Below, piece after piece: positions 16,115 through 25,646 of a stretch of DNA of 64,000 nt. A program made the translations under genes and the position numbers. Below the pieces are notes generated by a model. That model was not told where the DNA came from, did not search any database, and worked only from the letters and a program-made list of their open reading frames with translations. This DNA is from Chloroflexota bacterium. GTDB lineage: Bacteria > Chloroflexota > Limnocylindria > Limnocylindrales > CSP1-4. Location of the stretch: positions 1-64,000 of the forward strand of contig CAKKPP010000017.1 of assembly GCA_919901745.1 (NCBI GenBank), in the 5' to 3' direction. Position 1 is the stretch's first letter, and each line of letters opens with the position of its first letter.

Positions 16115-16665
16115 GCCGGTCGCTCCTGGTTGATGGACGGCGTCCGGGCGTCGGCCTCGAGGCTCGCCCGGAGCGCCGTCATGGCGTAGTGGAGACGGGA
16201 CTTCACGGTCCCGAGGGGAATGCCAAGTCGATCCGCCACCTCGGGCAGCGAGAGCTCGAGGTAGTGGTGGAAGACGAGCACGGCCCGCTGCTCGAGGGTG
16301 AGCCGTCGGAGGGCTCGCTCGAGCTGGTCGCGATCGTCGATCGTGAGGATGTCGCCGGGGTCGTACGCTCCCTCGGTCGGCAGGACGCGGATATCGGCCG
16401 ACCAGCGACGGCGACGCCTGGCCTCGGCGTAGCAGGCATTGGTCAGGATCCGATGGAGCCAGGGTTCGAAGCGATCGGGATCGCGCAGCGTCCGAAGCTC
16501 GCGCCAGGCCGTGATCAGAGCGGCCTGGACCGCGTCGTCGGCCAGGTCGGCGTCGCGCAGGATCCGACACGCGATCGCCATGCACCGGTCGCCGACCGTG
16601 CGGGCAAGAGCGTCGAAGGCCTCTCCGTCGCCCAGCTTCGCGCGATCCACGAGCGCTCGCTGCAC
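16111..16665 (-). CDS. ECF-type sigma-70 family RNA polymerase sigma factor
   Basis: The GTG start at 16665 has AAGGAG upstream and gives 184 residues; an ATG at 16710 would add 15. Region 2 (LVDRAKLGDGEAFDALARTVGDR … ADDAVQAALITAWRELRTLRDPDRFEPWLHRILTNACYAEARRRR) and region 4 (RLTLEQRAVLVFHHYLELSLPEVADRLGIPLGTVKSRLHYAM) are complete. It is a close paralogue of the sigma factor at 8683-9237, sharing the same spacing and the alanine/arginine 'NA(C/S)YAEARR' end of region 2. It is coupled to an anti-sigma-like gene downstream. A TAGATT box on the - strand near 16750 may be its promoter. Confidence 0.92.
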   Translation of the reverse strand: MQRALVDRAKLGDGEAFDALARTVGDRCMAIACRILRDADLADDAVQAALITAWRELRTLRDPDRFEPWLHRILTNACYAEARRRRRWSADIRVLPTEGAYDPGDILTIDDRDQLERALRRLTLEQRAVLVFHHYLELSLPEVADRLGIPLGTVKSRLHYAMTALRASLEADARTPSINQERPA

Positions 16666-16821
16666 CCGCCACTCCTTCCCTGGGATCCTGCCTTCATGGG
16701 GCGGGATCACCTTCTAGATGCGTCTCGGACCGTCAGCGGTTCAATCTAGCCTGCATCGAGCGCGACCCGATCGCGCCGTCGTGTTCGTTCGTGCCGTGGA
16801 ACGCGAGGCTGATACGCTCCT

Positions 16822-16876
16822 GAGCGCCGCCCTTCCAGGCTGAGTGTCGCGAGTTTGAGCCTCGTCCTGGGTTCCA
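16822..16876 (+). pseudogene. Decayed tRNA-Gly 3' half
   Basis: From GAGCG through the anticodon arm (CCTTCCAGGCTGA), T arm (GTCGCGAGTTTGAGCC) to a terminal TCCA, this matches the intact tRNA-Gly (10862-10916) with about ten substitutions; the 5' acceptor strand and D stem are not recognisable and the 3' acceptor strand is altered. It is complementary in extent to the 5' half at 8388-8426, both breaking in the anticodon region. Confidence 0.75.
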
Positions 16877-16911
16877 TCGAACGCTCCATCGAGCGACGCA
16901 GGGAGATCGAC

Positions 16912-17409
16912 GTGACCTTCGACCCGCAGCACCTGCTCGGAGGCGACGCCCTGGTGGACGCACTGGCCCGCCTGCTCCCCGTGGTGCGGCCGAGTCGTGT
17001 CGTGAACGGCTGGGCAACGGTGGACCTCGATCGCGCCGAGGCCGACTTCTCCAGCGCCGACCCATCCAACGCCACGGGTGACGCCACGCACCGTTCCCGG
17101 CCAGTCGGCGACGACACGATCCTGGGGGCCCGGGGCCGTCTGTTCCGACCCGGCGAGGGCCAGGAGATGGTGCTCCTCGAAGCGTCCACGGAGGGTCGGC
17201 TGGCGGCCGCGCTCGCCCGCTACGGCGAGGGGACGGTCGCGCGCTACCTGCTCGTGGACGCGGACGCTGCGCATCGCGCGCGCGCCGCGGGCTTCACGCT
17301 GTCGACCGAAGGCGTCGGCCCGTTCGGGATCCAGCGGCTCGTCCTCGTCGGCCCGCGGTACGGCCCGTTCCTGCTTCTCGCCGGTCTCGACCCGGACGCG
17401 GCACCATGA
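16912..17409 (+). CDS. Hypothetical protein
   Basis: A GTG start at 16912 is chosen because AGGGAG lies 6 bases upstream and the in-frame ATG at 16855 falls inside the tRNA remnant. 165 residues: 'VTFDPQHLLGGDALVDALARLLPVVRPSRVVNGWATVDLDRAE', then a central A/G-rich region and the C-terminal 'ARYLLVDADAAHRARAAGFTLS … GPRYGPFLLL'. An alternating alpha/beta pattern without membrane segments. I recognise no family. It precedes the HTH/haem operon by about 100 bases and may or may not belong to it. Confidence 0.65.
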   Translation: MTFDPQHLLGGDALVDALARLLPVVRPSRVVNGWATVDLDRAEADFSSADPSNATGDATHRSRPVGDDTILGARGRLFRPGEGQEMVLLEASTEGRLAAALARYGEGTVARYLLVDADAAHRARAAGFTLSTEGVGPFGIQRLVLVGPRYGPFLLLAGLDPDAAP

Positions 17410-17500
17410 TGCGACCCGCGGACGTCCGGGCAGGTTTCCACGTCAGAACGGCGTTGGACGACCCGCCGTCGCGTGCGATATCCTTCTGCTCCACGACCGT

Positions 17501-17518
17501 CATATTTAGGTAGATATG
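17501..17518. promoter_or_regulatory. Dyad overlapping the start codon of the haem-operon regulator
   Basis: CATAT (17501-17505) and ATATG (17514-17518) form an inverted repeat whose right arm contains the start codon of the HTH gene. A/T-rich sequence is rare in this window. A plausible site for autoregulation by the MerR-like protein it precedes, controlling the whole haem operon. Confidence 0.4.
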
Positions 17519-18247
17519 AGCAGATTCAGGCGATCCACCGGCCCGAACTCGGACTGGATCACCCTCGGAGAGGCGACCCGCATCCTCGGGGTCTCGGCCG
17601 GGACCCTCCGTCGCTGGAGCGATGCCGGTCGTCTGTCGGTGTTCGTCACCCCCGGCGGCCATCGACGGTTCAATCGGCCCGCGCTGCAGCGACTGCTCCC
17701 CAGCGACCGGCCGACGCGTCTGTCACTCGTTCGTTCGGCCCTTACGCCGGCCCGCCTGGCTCGCGCCTATCGGCGTGAGGCGTCGGCCGCTGCGCGGCAG
17801 CTGCCGTGGCTGGTGGACCTGACCGACGACCAGCGCCAGTGGTTCCGCATCCATGGCCGGCGGATGGCCGAACTGCTGCTGGGCCACCTCGACGGTGAGC
17901 AGGGCGTCGCGGCCACGCAGCAGCTCAAAGCGGCCGTGGCCGAGGCGGTCAGCTACGGGCGAATGGCGGCGCAGCTACGGCTGTCGCTGAGCCAGGCCCT
18001 GGAAGGATTTCTTCAGTTCCGCCGGCCGTTCCTGCACGAACTCAGCGTCGCCGCGCAGCGACGAGGCATCGACCCGGGCGGGACGACCGCGTTGATGGAA
18101 ACGGCCGAACGTGCCCTGGATCAGCTCCTCGTGGCAGCGATCACCGCACAGGGCGCGGCACGCATCGGCGCCGCACGCGGTCGCGCTCGCTCGACCTTGC
18201 TTGCCGAGGGCGCGGTGCTTGCCCCACGCGACAGCCAGGACCGGTGA
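17516..18247 (+). CDS. MerR-like HTH regulator heading the haem operon
   Basis: A 243-residue protein. Residues 14-62 are an excisionase/MerR-type winged helix (WITLGEATRILGVSAGTLRRWSDAGRLSVFVTPGGHRRFN) with the 'TPGGHRRF' wing. The C-terminal ~160 residues are all-helical (…YRREASAAARQLPWLVDLTDDQRQWFRIHGRRMAELLLGHL … QALEGFLQFRRPFLHEL…), resembling the helical N-terminal domains of RsbR/RsbRD-type sensors. Its stop overlaps the hemC start (GTGA at 18244-18247). I infer a haem- or porphyrin-related regulator, but the ligand is not shown by sequence. Confidence 0.85.
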   Translation: MSRFRRSTGPNSDWITLGEATRILGVSAGTLRRWSDAGRLSVFVTPGGHRRFNRPALQRLLPSDRPTRLSLVRSALTPARLARAYRREASAAARQLPWLVDLTDDQRQWFRIHGRRMAELLLGHLDGEQGVAATQQLKAAVAEAVSYGRMAAQLRLSLSQALEGFLQFRRPFLHELSVAAQRRGIDPGGTTALMETAERALDQLLVAAITAQGAARIGAARGRARSTLLAEGAVLAPRDSQDR

Positions 18248-20012
18248 CGAGCACCGCGTCCGACCCTGGTCGGCATGTGAGCGGGATGCCGGTCCGAATC
18301 GGGACGCGCGGAAGCATCCTGGCCCTCGCCCAGGCGCGCCAGGCCGTGGCAGCCTTCGAGCGAGCGGGACGGCCGGCGACAACGGTCCTGATCGACACGG
18401 CGGGCGACCTCCGCGCCCCGGACACGGCGTGGGGCGAGGGTGCGTTCGTCAGCGCGATCGAGGACGCCTTGATCTCCGATCGCGTCGATGTCGCGGTCCA
18501 CAGCGCGAAGGACGTCCCAACCGCCCAGGATCCGCGGCTGCACATCACGGCGTTCCTGCCCCGGGCAGACCCGCGCGACGCCCTGGTGGTCGCCGCCGGC
18601 AGCAGCGTTGCCTCCCTGGAGACGCTGCCGCGCGGCGCACGCGTTGGCACGGACAGCCCGCGGCGGACGGGGTTCCTCCTTGCCTTGCGCCCCGACCTGC
18701 TTGTTCATCCCCTTCACGGCAACGTGGACACGCGCCTCCGACGCCTGGACGAGGGCGCAACCGACGCGCTCATCCTGGCGACGGCCGGCCTCATCCGGCT
18801 GGGTCGGGAGGATCGGATCACCGAATACCTCGACGTTGCGGTGATGCCGCCCGCGCCGGGGCAGGGTGCGATCGCCATCCAGGTGAGATCCGACGACGAT
18901 GACCTCGCCCGCCTTGGCCCCGACGTGGACGACATCGACACGCGACGGGCGGTGGAAGCCGAGCGCGAGGTCCTGCGCCGGTCCGGTGGCGGGTGCCGGG
19001 CACCCATCGGCGCGCTCGCGGCCATGCACGGCGACCGGATCCGGATCGTGGGTGGGTATGCGCTGCCGGACGGTTCGGCCGTGGCCATCGAGCGGGTCGA
19101 GGGCCCGCTCTCGGACCGTGATCGATTGATCGACGAGCTGGTTGGTCGACTGGCGAGATCAGTGCCGGGCGTCGCTCGTCCCGCGCTCGGCGGCGGCGCC
19201 AGGGCGACGACGATCGGCGGCCTGCTCGCGACCTCCAGGCCGGTCACGATTCGCCGTCCCAGGCTGATCGTGACGAGACCCGCGGCCCAGGCGGGCAGCC
19301 TCGCGGAGGCGCTGGAGTCCCGCGGCGCCGAGGCGGTCCTGGTCCCCGCCATCGAGATCGAGCCGCTCCTGTCCACGGCTCTGGAGCGCGCAATTCGCGG
19401 CCTTTCCCGCTACGCCTGGATCGTGGTGACCAGCTCAAACGGCGCCACTCCGGTCCTCGATGCGATTCGCAGATCCGGAGACGATCCGAACGCGGTCCGC
19501 TGGGCGACGGTCGGCCCGGCGACCGAGCGAGTCCTGCACGACGCGGGCGTGGCCGACGTCTGGGTCCCGACAGCTGCGAAGGGGGAACGGGTCGCCGCGG
19601 AGCTGCCGCTCGCCGAGGGCGATCGGGTGCTCCTCGTTCGCGCGCAGATCGGAGGCCGGGGACTTCCGGCCGGGCTCATCGCCCGGGGCGCGGTCGTCGA
19701 CGACGTCGTCGTGTACCGGACGATCGAAGGCCCCGAATCCTCGCGCCCGATCCTCCGAAGCGCGCTGCGCGGCGACCCCATCGATGCCGTGCTCTTCACC
19801 AGCGGCTCGGCGGTCCGCGGGTTTCTCGGCCTGGCGGCACCCGACCTGACCGACGTGGTCAGCGCCATCCCGGCCATCTGTATCGGCCCCGGGACCGCGA
19901 TCGTCGCCGCCGGACACGGCTTCCGCGTCCTGGGCGAGTCCGCGATGCAGCGCGCCGACGAGCTTGCGGAGCGAGCCATCGATCTACTTCGCTGGAACCC
20001 GGGAGGAACGTC

Positions 20013-20016
<4 letters not shown>
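18244..20016 (+). CDS. hemC/hemD: HemC-HemD fusion: hydroxymethylbilane synthase / uroporphyrinogen-III synthase
   Basis: A 590-residue bifunctional enzyme. Residues ~15-320 are HMBS, which joins four porphobilinogens into hydroxymethylbilane: '[15 protein letters not shown]', 'HSAKDVPT' with catalytic D90, and C251 in '[12 protein letters not shown]', the attachment site of the dipyrromethane cofactor. Residues ~335-590 are uroporphyrinogen-III synthase, which cyclises the product: '[26 protein letters not shown]', '[10 protein letters not shown]', '[12 protein letters not shown]'. The GTG at 18244 overlaps the regulator stop; an ATG at 18286 is an alternative start right before the HMBS core. 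Fusion ensures channelling of the unstable intermediate. Confidence 0.95.
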
Positions 20017-21016
<1,000 letters not shown>

Positions 21017-21020
<4 letters not shown>

Positions 21021-21709
21021 CCACGAGTGCGGGCGACGTCGTCTTCATCCAGGCGATCGCGCTGGGGATCGATCCCGAGTGGCGCCGACGCCCGCAGGCC
21101 TCCCGCGCGGAGGACCTGGCTTCCTTCGTGACCGCCGAGACCGCTGCCGTCGAGGACGAGGTGCACAGCGAGCTGTACTCGAGCATCGGTCTGGAGCCAG
21201 GAGTCGACCTGATCCTGTGGCGCTGGGCGTCGACGGTGGATGTCCTGGAGCGGGCCGGCGCGCGGACACTGCGCTCCGGGTTGGGGTCGTGGTCCCGGAT
21301 CCGGGATGTCTTCCTTGCGCGCACGGCGCCGTCGCAGTACGCAGCGAAGCCGTCCAGCCAGGAGAGAGGTCTGCTGACCGGCGAGCGGTCGCGCTACCTC
21401 ATCGTCTACCCGTTCACCAAGTCGACCGACTGGCATCTCACCTCCCGCGAAGAGCGCCAGAAGGTGATGAACGAGCACATGAAGCTGGGCCATCAGTACC
21501 CGACTGTGCGCCAGGCCCTGGGCTACTCGTTCGGGCTGGATGACCAGGACTTCCTGGTCGCCTACGAGACGGACGATCTCGTGGCGTTCGGCGACCTGGT
21601 GCGCGACCTCCGGGGCACGGAGTCACGGCGCGCGACGGTCCGCGATACGCCGATCCTGCTCGGCATTCGGCGGACGCCGGCCGAACTCGCCGACCTCCTT
21701 GGTGCGTGA
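21017..21709 (+). CDS. hemQ: HemQ / coproheme decarboxylase (chlorite dismutase family)
   Basis: A 230-residue protein, ATG at 21017 overlapping the hemB stop. It belongs to the chlorite dismutase-like family; HemQ (ChdC) oxidatively decarboxylates iron-coproporphyrin III to haem b in the coproporphyrin-dependent branch. Seen: the C-terminal ferredoxin-like half with '[34 protein letters not shown]', where the H of 'LGHQYP' region or 'NEH' is the proximal-type histidine, and '[26 protein letters not shown]'. The catalytic arginine of true chlorite dismutases is not evident, as expected for HemQ. Its presence in this operon identifies the haem route. 72 bases separate it from hemE. Confidence 0.85.
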
Positions 21710-21781
21710 GGTGCGCTTCCCGCTCGATGCCCGGGACGACGCCGCGGAAGCCATGAGAGCGACCGGGGAGGCTGTCGCCCG

Positions 21782-22813
21782 ATGAACGACCGTTTCCTGC
21801 GTGCCTGCCGCCGTGAACCGGTGGATGCCACGCCGGTCTGGTTCATGCGCCAGGCCGGGCGCTCGCTGCCGGAATATCGCGCCGTCCGCGAGCGCGTGAC
21901 GCTGGCCGAGATCGTCGGCGATCCTGCGCTCTGCGCGGAGGTCACCCTGCAGCCCGTCCGCCGACTGGGCGTTGATGCGGCGATCCTGTTCGCCGATATC
22001 ACCACGCCACTTGCCGGAATCGGCGTGGACCTCCAGATCGTCGACGGCGTCGGGCCCGTCATCGACCGGCCGGTTCGCACCGCCGAGGATGTCGCGGCGC
22101 TGCGAACGTTCGAGGCGGCCGAGGCGGTGGGTCCGTTGCTCGAGGCGATCGCCCTCATTCGCCTGGAAGCCGGGGTTCCGCTCATCGGCTTCGCGGGAGC
22201 GCCGTTCACCCTCGCCTCGTACCTCGTGGAGGGTCGTGGTTCGCGCGACGCGCTCGCAATCCGGCGACTCCTTCGGGACCAGCCGGAGGTCGCCGCCGAG
22301 TTGCTCACACGACTGACCGACATGACGGTCGCCTACGTCCGCGCCCAGGTCGAGGCAGGCGCCCAGGCCATTCAGCTGTTCGACTCGTGGGTGGGCGTTC
22401 TGAGCCCGTTCGACTACGAGCGTGATGTCCTGCCCCACATGCGTCGCCTCTTCGGAGCGATCGACGACCTCGGGGTGCCGACGATCCACTTCGGGACCGG
22501 CGCCTCCGGGTTGCTGCGGCTGCTTGCCGCAGCCGGGGGGGACGTCATCGGGATCGATTGGCGGATCGGCCTCGATGCCGCGTGGCGGCAGGTGCCCGAT
22601 CGTGCGGTCCAGGGCAATCTCGACCCGAGCGCCCTCCTCGGGTCGTGGCCGACGGCGCGGGAACAGGCGGTGTGGGTACTGGGCGAGGTCGCCGGGCGGG
22701 CCGGTCACGTCTTCAACCTGGGCCACGGCGTCCTGCCCGGGACGGATCCCGATCACCTGCGACGCCTGGTCGACCTTGTCCATGGCGAGACGGCGCGGGG
22801 ACCTGTCTCGTGA
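21782..22813 (+). CDS. hemE: Uroporphyrinogen decarboxylase
   Basis: A 343-residue HemE that removes four carboxyls from uroporphyrinogen III to give coproporphyrinogen III. Both invariant arginines of the substrate pocket are present in 'WFMRQAGRSLPEYR' (R23, R27), with the catalytic aspartate in 'LFADITTPL', the tyrosine in 'GAPFTLASYLVEG' and the histidine in 'HVFNLGHGVLPGTDP'. GGGGAGG precedes the ATG. A second copy follows immediately with a GTGA overlap. This copy has the full active site and should be the housekeeping enzyme. Confidence 0.96.
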   Translation: MNDRFLRACRREPVDATPVWFMRQAGRSLPEYRAVRERVTLAEIVGDPALCAEVTLQPVRRLGVDAAILFADITTPLAGIGVDLQIVDGVGPVIDRPVRTAEDVAALRTFEAAEAVGPLLEAIALIRLEAGVPLIGFAGAPFTLASYLVEGRGSRDALAIRRLLRDQPEVAAELLTRLTDMTVAYVRAQVEAGAQAIQLFDSWVGVLSPFDYERDVLPHMRRLFGAIDDLGVPTIHFGTGASGLLRLLAAAGGDVIGIDWRIGLDAAWRQVPDRAVQGNLDPSALLGSWPTAREQAVWVLGEVAGRAGHVFNLGHGVLPGTDPDHLRRLVDLVHGETARGPVS

Positions 22814-23859
22814 GCGACTCGATGACCGGCTCCGAGCGGCTGCTGGCCGCCTGTCGGCGGGAGGCGGTCGACGCGACGCCCGTCTGGTTCATGCGCCAGG
22901 CGGGTGGTTCGCTTCCGCGCTACCTCGCGATCCGCGAACGCCACTCCGTTCAGGCGATCGCCCGGACCCCCGAGCTGTCGGCAGAGGTCAGCCTCATGCC
23001 CGTCGAGGAGTACGGCGTCGATGGTGCCGTCATGTATGCCGACATCATGCTGCCGCTGGGCCCAATGGGCGTTGACGTGGAGCTGACGCCGACCGGTCCG
23101 AGCATCGCGGCGCCGATCCGGTCCGCCGCCGACATCGGGCGACTGCGGCCGCTCGACGCGGAAACGGACCTGTCCTTCGTGATGGACGCGATCCGGCTCG
23201 TGCGTCGTGGCCTCGATGGTCGAGCCGCCGTCATCGGGATCGTGGGTGCGCCCTTCACGCTGGCCTGTTACCTCATCGAGGGTGGCCCATCCCGCGACCA
23301 TGTTGTCGCCAAGGCGTTCATGTACCGGGAGCCGGAGGCGTGGTCCGCGCTCATGCGGCTCCTCACGTCGTCCATGGCTGCCTACGCCGTCGCGCAGATA
23401 CGAGCGGGGGCCCAGATCGTCCAGCTCTTCGACAGTTGGGCAGGCGCGCTCGGGCCACGTGACTACTTCAATCGCGTGTCGCTCCACACGGCCCAGGTTC
23501 TCGCGGCTGCCGAGGCCGTCCCGACGATCCATTTCGTCGCCGGTTCCGCGGGGATCCTGGAACTCGTCGCCGACGCGGGCGGCGACGTGATCGGCATCGA
23601 CAGCGGCCAGTCGCTGGCCGAGGCGTGGGGTCGGGTCGGTCGGCAGCGAGCGATCCAGGGGAATCTGGACCCGGCGCGCCTGCTCGGCGGCTGGCCGGCG
23701 ATCGAGGCAGGAGCTCGCGCGGTCCTGGACGAGGCAAGCGCCCGGGCCGGGCATGTGTTCAATCTCGGACACGCCGCCCCGCGCGAGACGGATCCAGGTG
23801 TCCTGCGGGACCTGGTCGCGTACGTTCACGAGTCGACGACACGGACGGAGATCCAGTGA
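22810..23859 (+). CDS. Second uroporphyrinogen decarboxylase-like protein, altered active site
   Basis: Starts at GTG 22810 (349 residues) or ATG 22822 (345). It is similar along its whole length to the preceding HemE, including the catalytic aspartate (MYADIMLPL), tyrosine (GAPFTLACYLIEG) and histidine (HVFNLGHAAPRETDP). The otherwise invariant second arginine is glycine (MRQAGGSLPRYL; the codon is GGT at ~22906), and the next 'PEYR' is 'PRYL'. HemE works as a homodimer, so this could be a heterodimer partner, a subfunctionalised decarboxylase or an enzyme for a related porphyrinogen. It is under the same operon control. Ends in a GTGA overlap with hemH. Confidence 0.88.
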   Translation: MSDSMTGSERLLAACRREAVDATPVWFMRQAGGSLPRYLAIRERHSVQAIARTPELSAEVSLMPVEEYGVDGAVMYADIMLPLGPMGVDVELTPTGPSIAAPIRSAADIGRLRPLDAETDLSFVMDAIRLVRRGLDGRAAVIGIVGAPFTLACYLIEGGPSRDHVVAKAFMYREPEAWSALMRLLTSSMAAYAVAQIRAGAQIVQLFDSWAGALGPRDYFNRVSLHTAQVLAAAEAVPTIHFVAGSAGILELVADAGGDVIGIDSGQSLAEAWGRVGRQRAIQGNLDPARLLGGWPAIEAGARAVLDEASARAGHVFNLGHAAPRETDPGVLRDLVAYVHESTTRTEIQ

Positions 23860-24779
23860 CCGGCGTCGGGCGGTTCGGCGTGCTCCTGCTGACGTATGGG
23901 TCGCCGACGAGCCTCGACGATGTGCCGCGCTACCTCGCCGCGGTCCGTGGTGGCCGTGAGGCGGATCCCGAGATCGCCGCGGAGTTCACCCGCCGCTACC
24001 GCGTCATCGGGGGCTCGCCACTTGTCCAGATCACCGCTGCCCAGGCCGCAGCGCTCGAGCGCCGACTCGGCGGTCGAGCGGTCGTCAGGTCCGGCATGCG
24101 CTTCTCAGCGCCATCGATCGCCGAGGCACTGACCTCCCTGGCCGGCCTCGGGATCCGCGAGGTGGCCGCGGTCATCCTGTCGCCCCAGTATTCGCCGCTC
24201 ATCATGGGCGGCTACGGTCGCGCCGTGGCGGCGGCGATCGAGCAGCTGGGTTCGGTTGCTCCTGTCGTCCGCCTCGCTCCCGCCTGGCATCTCGAGCCGG
24301 CCTTCCTCGATGCCCTTGGGGGCAGGATCGTGGCGGCCCTGGATCGATTCGATCTGACCGAGCGGTCGTCCGTCCCGGTGCTGCTCACCGCCCACAGCTT
24401 GCCCCGCCGTGTCGCCGATGAGGAGCCCGACTATCTCGGGCAGCTTGCTGCCACAGCGGAGGCGGTCGCGCAGCGAGCCGGGCTGCCGCCCGATCGTTGG
24501 ACCTTCTGCTGGCAGAGCGCCGGGCATGAGCCGGGCGAATGGATGAAGCCCGACTTCGCGGATCTCATCCCGGGCCTTCGCGCAGGCGGACATCGATCCG
24601 TGCTGGTCGCGCCCATCCAGTTTCTCGCCGATCATCTCGAGATCCTCTACGACATCGACATCGGCGCGCGCGCCCAGGCCGATCAGCACGGCCTGCGGTT
24701 CGAGCGGATCGAGTCGCTGAATACGGACCCGCGTTTCATCGATGCCCTCGCCGCCGTCGCCGAGGCGACGCTCGGCTGA
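23856..24779 (+). CDS. hemH: Ferrochelatase (coproporphyrin or protoporphyrin ferrochelatase)
   Basis: A 307-residue protein, GTG start at 23856. It inserts Fe2+ into the porphyrin; with HemQ present, coproporphyrin III is the likely substrate. Seen: 'GVLLLTYGSPTSLDDVPRYL' start, 'YRVIGGSPL', 'SPQYSPLIMGGY', the active-site 'LLTAHSLPRRV' with the metal-binding histidine, 'FCWQSAGHEPGEWMKPD' and the conserved 'VAPIQFLADHLEILYDIDI' with its glutamate. There are no C-terminal cysteines, so no [2Fe-2S] cluster. It is the last gene of the operon and converges on menG with 30 bases between. Confidence 0.95.
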   Translation: MTGVGRFGVLLLTYGSPTSLDDVPRYLAAVRGGREADPEIAAEFTRRYRVIGGSPLVQITAAQAAALERRLGGRAVVRSGMRFSAPSIAEALTSLAGLGIREVAAVILSPQYSPLIMGGYGRAVAAAIEQLGSVAPVVRLAPAWHLEPAFLDALGGRIVAALDRFDLTERSSVPVLLTAHSLPRRVADEEPDYLGQLAATAEAVAQRAGLPPDRWTFCWQSAGHEPGEWMKPDFADLIPGLRAGGHRSVLVAPIQFLADHLEILYDIDIGARAQADQHGLRFERIESLNTDPRFIDALAAVAEATLG

Positions 24780-24809
24780 CGACGATCGGCTGACGGAGCT
24801 GACGGTGGG

Positions 24810-25646
24810 TCAGGCGGCCGGATCGGGCGGTCGTATCCCGACGTGGATCGTGACCATCCCCAGCGTCAGCGGCGTCCAGCTGACATCGACGAGGCCGGCC
24901 TCGCGCATGATCTCGGCGATCCGCTCCGGCCCGGGGTAGTTCTGGACACTCTGGACGAGGTATGCGTAGGCGCCGCCCTGGCCCGCCAGCCGGCCGAGGA
25001 CCGGCACGATCTTCTCGAACCAGATGCGCGCGATTCGCGCGAGCAGGTGATTCGGACGAGCGATCTCGAGGCAGACGACCCGGCCGCCCGGCCGGACGAC
25101 CCGGCGCATCTCGGCGAAGCCGCGCTCGTAGTCGGGAAGGTTGCGCATCCCGAAGGCGATGGTCGCGGCATCGAAGGCGCCCTCGAGGGCCGGGAGACTC
25201 ATGGCATCGCCGGTCACGAACTCGAGCTGCGACCGCTCGCCGGATGCGGCTGTGGCCCGCTGGATCATCCCCGGCGACAGGTCGACGCCGAGGACGCGAC
25301 CCATCGCGCCGACCCGCTCTCCAAGAGAGGCAGCCACCTTGCCGGTGCCGGTCGCGACATCGATCGCCGACATCCCGGGTTCGAGCCTCGCCGCCGCGAC
25401 GGCGCGCCGTCGCCAGCGCGGCTCCTGGAAGCCGCTGATCACGAGGTTCATGAGGTCGTACACCGGCGCGATCCGATCGAACATCGCGCCCACCTGGGCC
25501 GGGGGTGCGGCGTTGCCGGACTCCGTTGCCGCGCCGTCCGGGAGGTCCGGCGAGGGCGTCGAGGCCTGGCCGGCCGAGCTCTGGTCGTCGGTCCCGCCGT
25601 CGGTCCCGCCGTCGGTCGGGCCGATCATGTCGGTCGGGCCGGTCAT
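24810..25646 (-). CDS. menG: Demethylmenaquinone methyltransferase
   Basis: A 278-residue protein of the UbiE/MenG family; it methylates demethylmenaquinone with S-adenosylmethionine, the last step of menaquinone synthesis. Seen: 'VGAMFDRIAPVYDLMNLVISGF' (family signature one), SAM motif 'AIDVATGTGKVAASLG', 'FDAATIAFGMRNLPDYERGFAEMRRVVRPGGRVVCLE' and 'VQNYPGPERIAEIMREAGL'. The first ~45 residues (GPTDMIGPTDGGTDGGTDDQ…) are a low-complexity extension absent from most homologues. The ATG at 25646 overlaps the upstream hydrolase stop by 4 bases. A start after the extension is possible. Confidence 0.93.
   Translation of the reverse strand: MTGPTDMIGPTDGGTDGGTDDQSSAGQASTPSPDLPDGAATESGNAAPPAQVGAMFDRIAPVYDLMNLVISGFQEPRWRRRAVAAARLEPGMSAIDVATGTGKVAASLGERVGAMGRVLGVDLSPGMIQRATAASGERSQLEFVTGDAMSLPALEGAFDAATIAFGMRNLPDYERGFAEMRRVVRPGGRVVCLEIARPNHLLARIARIWFEKIVPVLGRLAGQGGAYAYLVQSVQNYPGPERIAEIMREAGLVDVSWTPLTLGMVTIHVGIRPPDPAA

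Noticed and set aside
16855-16911. An earlier ATG (16855) for the hypothetical protein at 16912
   Set aside because: It lies within the tRNA-Gly remnant and lacks a ribosome binding site, whereas GTG 16912 has AGGGAG at proper spacing.
21710-21781. Possible small gene between hemQ and hemE
   Set aside because: Only about 70 bases, with no start plus ribosome site combination; it contains the Shine-Dalgarno of hemE.
25560-25646. Repeated GGTDGGTDD codons at the menG start as a possible frameshift or assembly artefact
   Set aside because: The frame stays open, begins with an ATGA overlap to the upstream gene and leads cleanly into MenG; a low-complexity N-terminal extension explains it.
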